From assembly GCA_050260375.1 (NCBI GenBank), contig JBLNCA010000045.1:1-64000 (forward strand): DNA of 64,000 nucleotides. Direction: 5' to 3'. Of the stretch, positions 59,650 to 64,000 are shown piece after piece. Origin of the DNA: DTFZ01 sp050260375 (GTDB lineage Bacteria; Bacillota; Clostridia; Christensenellales; SZUA-584). A model generated the notes under the pieces. That model had not been told where the DNA came from. It saw only the letters and a list, made by a program, of their open reading frames with translations, and did no database searches. Position 1 is the stretch's first letter, and each line of letters starts with the position of its first letter. A program made the translations under genes and the position numbers.

Positions 59650-60276
59650 TTGAAGACTATACTTTGCTACGGAGACTCGAACACATGGGGGTATATACCG
59701 GGCACGGGGGAACGCTTCGGCCGGGAAGTCAGGTGGTGCGGCGTGATGCGCGAAAAGCTGGGCGGGGGATACGTCGTCATTGAAGAGGGCTTAAACGGCA
59801 GGACTACCGCTCACGATGACCCGCAGGAAGCATACCGCAACGGCAGCGATTATCTTCCTCCCTGTCTTGAAACGCACAGCCCCATAGACCTTGTCATAAT
59901 AATGCTGGGCTCGAATGACATAAAAACAAGGTTCGGCTTTCAGGCAGAGGACATAGCAGGAGGAATGGAGAAGCTTCTCGGGATAATAAAAAACAGCGGA
60001 GCGGGCCCGGAGGGAAAAACGCCTCGCATACTGCTGCTCAGCCCTCCGCATGTAAGCCCGCATACAGAGCTGATAGACTTTATTGACAGATACGAGGTAT
60101 CAAAGCGGCTGGGCGCACTCTATGAACAGCTCGCCGGCCGGTACGGCTGCAGTTTTCTTGACGTGTCCACTGTCGTAGGCATCTCCGACTTGCCCGACGG
60201 CCTGCACCTTAATGAAAAAGCGCACGCTGCGCTCGGCAGCGCTCTTGCCGGTATTGTAAAAGAGATATTGGGGTAA
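59650..60276 (+). CDS. SGNH/GDSL hydrolase
   Basis: 208 residues. Block I is CYGDSNTWG with the nucleophile Ser, block II GLNGRTT, block III LGSNDIK, and the late DGLHLNEKAH gives the catalytic Asp and His. Carbohydrate esterases of the arylesterase type have this size, no signal peptide, hence cytoplasmic. TTG at 59650 after AAGAAGGAGAAAGC. Confidence 0.9.
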   Translation: MKTILCYGDSNTWGYIPGTGERFGREVRWCGVMREKLGGGYVVIEEGLNGRTTAHDDPQEAYRNGSDYLPPCLETHSPIDLVIIMLGSNDIKTRFGFQAEDIAGGMEKLLGIIKNSGAGPEGKTPRILLLSPPHVSPHTELIDFIDRYEVSKRLGALYEQLAGRYGCSFLDVSTVVGISDLPDGLHLNEKAHAALGSALAGIVKEILG

Positions 60277-60297
60277 CGATTGGGGGCTGAAAAAAAG

Positions 60298-60319
60298 CGA
60301 AGCTAAACAGCTTCGTTTC
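60298..60319 (+). terminator. terminator after the SGNH hydrolase
   Basis: CGAAGCT and AGCTTCG with an AAAC loop, then TTTCT. Confidence 0.75.
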
Positions 60320-60332
60320 TGTTGATATTTAA

Positions 60333-60866
60333 TTAAGTCAGTTTGAAGTATGGAAGAAAAATTGTTTGGCAATCGCTATAAACTGCAATTAAAACTCGCG
60401 AAATCCTTATGTCATATCCACCGAATATATGTTCATCTTGTGCCTTTTCTTCTAATTCTTGATTTTCTAGCGGTTCGGGATTTCCAACGCCTTGAAGAGA
60501 AAACAATATCATGTTTAACTTTTTCTTAATTAATTCTGATTCTGGTATATTAAATAAAAAATCAACACTATTCAGAAGATTTTCACACAGCCGCATATTC
60601 CTTCCAATATTGCTTTCATTGAAGAAACTATCATCAAAAATGTCTTTAGTTAAAAAACTATATACTTTATATCTTTTATCAAAGAGTGTTAATTTTATTT
60701 GGGTGTCTTGTACTTCCTTTTGTTGTACATATGACAGTTCACTTAGTTCATTTGATTTTTCAGAAATCTTGTTCGCTTGTTTTTCCAACTTTATTGTCAC
60801 TATGATTAACAAAATTGATATTAGTATTTGTGCTATATCGGCTACTGTAAAGTTTAACAAATTCAT
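60333..60866 (-). CDS. AT-rich membrane-anchored protein of unknown function
   Basis: 177 residues. One helix at the N-terminus (VADIAQILISILLIIVTIKL), then a coiled-coil-like segment (EKQANKISEKSNELSELS) and a cytoplasmic domain. Codon use and base composition are clearly more AT-rich than all neighbours, as in recently gained genes. Ends head-to-head with a terminator. No family recognised. Confidence 0.65.
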   Translation of the reverse strand: MNLLNFTVADIAQILISILLIIVTIKLEKQANKISEKSNELSELSYVQQKEVQDTQIKLTLFDKRYKVYSFLTKDIFDDSFFNESNIGRNMRLCENLLNSVDFLFNIPESELIKKKLNMILFSLQGVGNPEPLENQELEEKAQDEHIFGGYDIRISRVLIAVYSDCQTIFLPYFKLT

Positions 60867-61126
60867 ATATGACCAACCTTTCTAATAAAAATAATTATTA
60901 CTTAAAAAGTTCAAACAACCAGTATGGAAATGGTTGTCTTTCTATCCCTAAGCATAACTTATTAAAGACGGGAGAACTTTTAGCCGTTACACTCCTTCAA
61001 GCGAAGCTGACTTAAATGACAGCATATACTTTATTGACAGTTTCAGTTTTTTTGATAAGAAACGCCTAACAAACCGCATAACAGTTCATAAACGGCGGTT
61101 TGCTTTGGCTATTGTATTTTATTCGG

Positions 61127-61516
61127 TCAAGAATTGCGCCTCATCTTAAGCTTCCTTATCTCGAGTATCTTGGAAAGTACGGCTTCAAGATTGAGCGGTT
61201 TGATGAAAAAGAAATCTGCGCCAAGCTCCAGAGCCCGCCTTGTTACCTCCTCGCTTCCCAAAGCGGAAACGACGAGCACTTTTGGCCTTTCTTTTTCAGA
61301 CGAGATTCTTCGCAACACTTCCAGACCGTCGACGCGCGGCATAACGAGATCCAGAAGAAGTACATCCGGGCGGGTTTGCCGCAACAGCTCCACTGTTTCA
61401 GCCCCATCTGCCGTAATGCCTACTATATTGATATTGGGATTGAGAGACAGATAATCGCTGAACAGTTTTGTGAACTCGCTGCAATTATCAGCGAGCAGAA
61501 CGTTTATTTGTTTCAT
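61127..61516 (-). CDS. stand-alone Spo0A-like receiver domain
   Basis: 129 residues, receiver domain only. NVLLADNCSEFTKLFSDYLSLNPNINIVGITADGAETVELL and VLLLDLVMPRVDGLEVL (with the phospho-acceptor Asp) match the Spo0A receiver, as do SALGSEEVTRRALELGADFFFIKP. There is no C-terminal DNA-binding domain, so it is Spo0F-like. The ATG at 61516 has GGAGA upstream; starts at 61519 or 61558 are less likely. Confidence 0.85.
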   Translation of the reverse strand: MKQINVLLADNCSEFTKLFSDYLSLNPNINIVGITADGAETVELLRQTRPDVLLLDLVMPRVDGLEVLRRISSEKERPKVLVVSALGSEEVTRRALELGADFFFIKPLNLEAVLSKILEIRKLKMRRNS

Positions 61517-61712
61517 CATGTCTCCAATATATATAAGATTATATATAGAGTTTAGCATATATGTTTAATAATTACAACCATAAAATTACTGTCGATATTT
61601 ATCATATTATATAATATCAAAAAATCTTTGATTGCCCGAAACACGGCGTTCTCACCTATTTTTAGAGCCTTAATATAATAAATGAGAAGGCGATAAAAAG
61701 GAGGATAACGTT

Positions 61713-62045
61713 ATGATACCCAGCAAGGAACTTCAGGAATTGGCGCAGGCGCTTAAACGTTCCGCCGAGTATGTAGAAATGATGCAGCTGCGCAGGCGCG
61801 TGATAGAAAATCCGAAGTTCGGCAGGCAGATGCTGATGTTCGAGCGGGAGCGCGCGCGCCTTTACAGCATGGGGCTGCAGAGGGAGGAAGTCGCTCAAAG
61901 GGAGAAAAAGCTGTTTGCCGATTACCGGGCGCTGCTTGCGGAGGAGGAAGTAAAGAAGTTCATCGAAGCGACTCGTGTTTACCAGAACATGATAACGGAG
62001 AGCATGGAGTATTTAAACAGGCTGCTTGAAAACAGGAGTTATTGA
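61713..62045 (+). CDS. YlbF/YmcA-family protein
   Basis: 110 residues, helical (Com_YlbF, PF06133): KRSAEYVEMMQLRRRVIENPKFGRQM and EEVKKFIEATRVYQNMITESMEYLNRLLE. In Bacillus, YlbF forms with YmcA and YaaT a complex that stimulates RNase Y and sporulation, competence and biofilm development. RBS AAAGGAGG. Confidence 0.85.
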   Translation: MIPSKELQELAQALKRSAEYVEMMQLRRRVIENPKFGRQMLMFERERARLYSMGLQREEVAQREKKLFADYRALLAEEEVKKFIEATRVYQNMITESMEYLNRLLENRSY

Positions 62046-62190
62046 CGTTTAAATTACATAACAGCGCGGGAAACAAAATAAGTCCTAAAGCTGCAGCAAA
62101 TAAAGCAAAGAAATATTAGATTTAACCGCTATTAATCGTACGCATAAAAGGTTTCGGGAAAAACTCAAAAGATTTTTTCGGGACGATAAT

Positions 62191-62303
62191 ACCCCATAAA
62201 GCCCAGGCTCTATGGGGTATAATACGAGATCCTCTACAAGCCGTGGACTTGATGGGGCGTATACGGTGTCCCCAGCTAGCCATGAGCTTGACGGAGTGTA
62301 AAT
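62191..62303 (+). repeat. three diverged hairpin repeats
   Basis: Copies at about 62191-62222 (TACCCCATA and TATGGGGTA arms), 62225-62262 (ends TTGATGGGGCGTA) and 62264-62303 (starts ACGGTGTCCCC, ends GACGGAGTGTAA). More diverged than the other copies, but the order of arms and core is kept. Confidence 0.7.
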
Positions 62304-62313
62304 TATAGTATTA

Positions 62314-62625
62314 TCAATGCTCCCAGCCAAAGTACCGGCCATAATGCTGAGCTGCGTTGCGGGCGGCGGGCGCCGGCCTTCTCCGTGAATCGTGCGTTCC
62401 GGAAAAACTTTTGCCGTAATAATCTGAATCGCGCCTGCCCAAGCCGTCGCGGCCGGGCCTTTCCATATTATCACGCCTGTTGTACGGCGCGCCGTGATAT
62501 ATCAAGCTGAAGAAAAATCTCGGGAAACGTTTTCCCCTTACATTATAACCTGCCCGGGGGTAACTTCCTCTTGCGCCGCTATGCGGAGCCCGGCCCGGGC
62601 CGCCTCTTTGCATACCGTCAGGCAT
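62314..62625 (-). CDS. arginine/glycine-rich small protein
   Basis: 103 residues, low complexity, rich in Arg, Gly, Pro and Tyr (MPDGMQRGGPGRAP ... GRDGLGRRDSDYYGK ... SRRRPAPAARN). ATG at 62625 with AAAGGAGA. No family recognised. The composition suggests RNA or polyanion binding or a spore-coat-like protein, but this is only inference. Confidence 0.55.
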   Translation of the reverse strand: MPDGMQRGGPGRAPHSGARGSYPRAGYNVRGKRFPRFFFSLIYHGAPYNRRDNMERPGRDGLGRRDSDYYGKSFSGTHDSRRRPAPAARNAAQHYGRYFGWEH

Positions 62626-62798
62626 ATATGTCTCCTTTCATACGTTCACTTATATCCGTTGTTACTCTATATTATGTATCCGTGTTGCGATGCGTTCTGC
62701 ATACGAAAACATTGAGGGCTAAAAAAGCCGCGAAGTATGGAGAAAGTCGCCATATTGGTCTATACTATATTAGTACACATTTGACGGGAGTGCTTGAA

Positions 62799-64000
62799 AT
62801 GAACGATGTTTGTTATGTGGCTTACGACAGGGGAGACTATGAGGAGTACAAGATAAAGCCAGGCATGACGCTTGACCGTATAGGAAAAGAGCTGTTCTCC
62901 GACTCTATTTGCGCCGTAATGGACGGCGTACTCGTTTCGCTGGCCGAAGAGGTTAAAGCGGGAGCGAGAATCAACTTCCTTTCTCCGAAAACGAACCAGC
63001 AGGCTTCGCGCGTATTTTTAAGGGGCGCGACTTTTCTGCTGTACTGCGCGTCAAGGGCTTTGATGCCGGAAAGAGAGCTCATAGTGGACTACGCGCTGTA
63101 CGGCGGAATATTCTGCCGTATACCAAATATAACGAAAGATGAAATATCCGCGCTCGAAAAGAAGATATACGAGTATATAGCGAGCGATAAGGACTTTACG
63201 CTTACAATTATGCCGGTAAGCGACGCAAAGAAGATAATGCTAGACGAAGGGCTCGCCGCCAAGGCGGCGCTGCTCGCGTACCGCCCGTTCGATTATTACA
63301 GGATGTACGAGTTTGACGGGCAGAAAAACTATTTTCACGGCATAATGCCCAAAAGTTCGGGCTACCTTGACGGCGTCCGCCTTAAAGCCTATTCTAACGG
63401 ATTCATACTTACGTACCCGACGCCGTATACAGAATCGGCCACCCCGATAACGAACCAGCCAAAGTATTCGCGCGTATTTGAAGAGGCCGAAGAGTGGGCG
63501 CGTGTTCTCGGGGCGTCGTATGTCGCGGGTATAAACGACATGTTCAGAAACGGAAATTTTGCGGATTTTATAGACGTTAACGAAGCGCTGCACGAAAAGA
63601 CTATAGCGGGCATCGCGCAGAAGGTAGCCGACAGGGAAGGCGTGCGCGTTGTACTGATTGCAGGGCCGTCTTCGTCGGGCAAGACGACTTTCGCTGGAAG
63701 GCTTGCAGTGCATCTGCGCGCCATAGGCAAAAAGTGCAGGCCAATATCGGTGGATGATTACTATAAGAACAGGGAAGACATACCGTACGACGAAAACGGC
63801 AAGAGAGATTTTGAAACAATAGAAGCACTCGACGTCGAAAAGCTCAACGAGGATCTTAATAAACTGCTTGCATGCGAAGTAGCGCATATGCCAAGGTACG
63901 ATTTTGTTACGGGCGAGAGAAAACCGGAGGCCGTTCCGATGTGCATTGACAGCGACATACTCATTATCGAAGGCATACACGGGTTAAACGACGCGCTTAC
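62799..64000 (+). CDS. TGS-domain nucleoside (uridine) kinase, cut by window end
   Basis: At least 400 codons without a stop to 64000, so the C-terminus is outside. Residues ~1-70 form a TGS-like domain (IKPGMTLDRIGKEL), then a ThrRS-like second section, then from about residue 288 a P-loop with GPSSSGKTTFAGRLAVHL and SVDDYYKNRED, as in uridine kinase/phosphoribulokinase. This fusion is the 'nucleoside kinase' family of Firmicutes. ATG at 62799. Confidence 0.88.
   Translation, partial: MNDVCYVAYDRGDYEEYKIKPGMTLDRIGKELFSDSICAVMDGVLVSLAEEVKAGARINFLSPKTNQQASRVFLRGATFLLYCASRALMPERELIVDYALYGGIFCRIPNITKDEISALEKKIYEYIASDKDFTLTIMPVSDAKKIMLDEGLAAKAALLAYRPFDYYRMYEFDGQKNYFHGIMPKSSGYLDGVRLKAYSNGFILTYPTPYTESATPITNQPKYSRVFEEAEEWARVLGASYVAGINDMFRNGNFADFIDVNEALHEKTIAGIAQKVADREGVRVVLIAGPSSSGKTTFAGRLAVHLRAIGKKCRPISVDDYYKNREDIPYDENGKRDFETIEALDVEKLNEDLNKLLACEVAHMPRYDFVTGERKPEAVPMCIDSDILIIEGIHGLNDAL

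Overview
The window looks like chromosome from an anaerobic, low-to-mid GC Firmicute of the class Clostridia. The supporting evidence is the plsX-acpP-rnc and der-plsY-lspA gene orders, strong AGGAGG ribosome sites, a YlbF-family factor, a Spo0A-type receiver, Feo iron uptake, many small one-component regulators, and heavy use of ATA for isoleucine. No rRNA or tRNA gene was recognised, so I do not go below class level. A large share of the intergenic DNA is made of short structured repeats.

Layout, left to right. 1-230: the 3' end of a group II intron and one repeat. 231-6180: iron alcohol dehydrogenase, phospholipid/fatty-acid genes plsX and acpP, rnc, glyA, and an orphan PstS-like lipoprotein. 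6230-9670: a Tes/TrsS-like radical SAM enzyme, an MFS transporter and a membrane protein. 9760-13520: PDZ/radical-SAM (DUF512) protein, der, plsY, lspA. 13540-14285: a DUF559 nuclease gene enclosed in structured repeats, followed by what looks like an internally deleted copy of the same unit. 14286-18900: lplA-lipA and three small regulator modules (PadR/DUF2812, XRE/membrane protein, AraC-GyrI). 18975-20016: an IS30 element inserted in a repeat. 20220-31250: panE, eno, a YkvI-type carrier, TetR modules, a FAD oxidoreductase and a DUF368 (PopT-type) carrier; three genes here carry apparent single-base frameshifts. 31480-33370: a yhbD/bactofilin pair and a DUF1540 protein. 34240-37280: feoA-feoB-FeoB-associated gene with a divergent DtxR/MntR-like regulator. 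37450-43430: a peptidoglycan peptidase, a glyoxalase-fold protein and three tandem phosphodiester-glycosidase-domain paralogues.

43575-48405 is a compact locus for disposal of methylthioribose or 5-deoxyribose: class II aldolase with a C-terminal encapsulation-like helix, a broken mtnK, mtnA, one bacterial microcompartment (BMC) shell hexamer, an N-terminally truncated DAK-phosphatase (dhaL-like) gene and a LacI regulator. It is followed by a LacI-sensor/GGDEF fusion. Read together, this looks like a DHAP-shunt tied to a microcompartment, with two of its genes decaying. 50620-56880 holds a metallo-beta-lactamase/lamin-tail lipoprotein and a five-gene operon (NEW3 protein, ABC ATPase, ABC permease, ECF sigma factor, membrane-anchored partner). 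57000-64000 holds small membrane proteins, a DUF362 ferredoxin-like protein, an SGNH hydrolase, an AT-rich membrane protein, a stand-alone Spo0A-like receiver, YlbF, and the start of a TGS/uridine-kinase-type nucleoside kinase that runs off the window.

The two most unusual signals are a ~40 bp hairpin repeat family (at least a dozen copies whose stems co-vary, including three head-to-tail copies) and the DUF559 unit with its deletion derivative.
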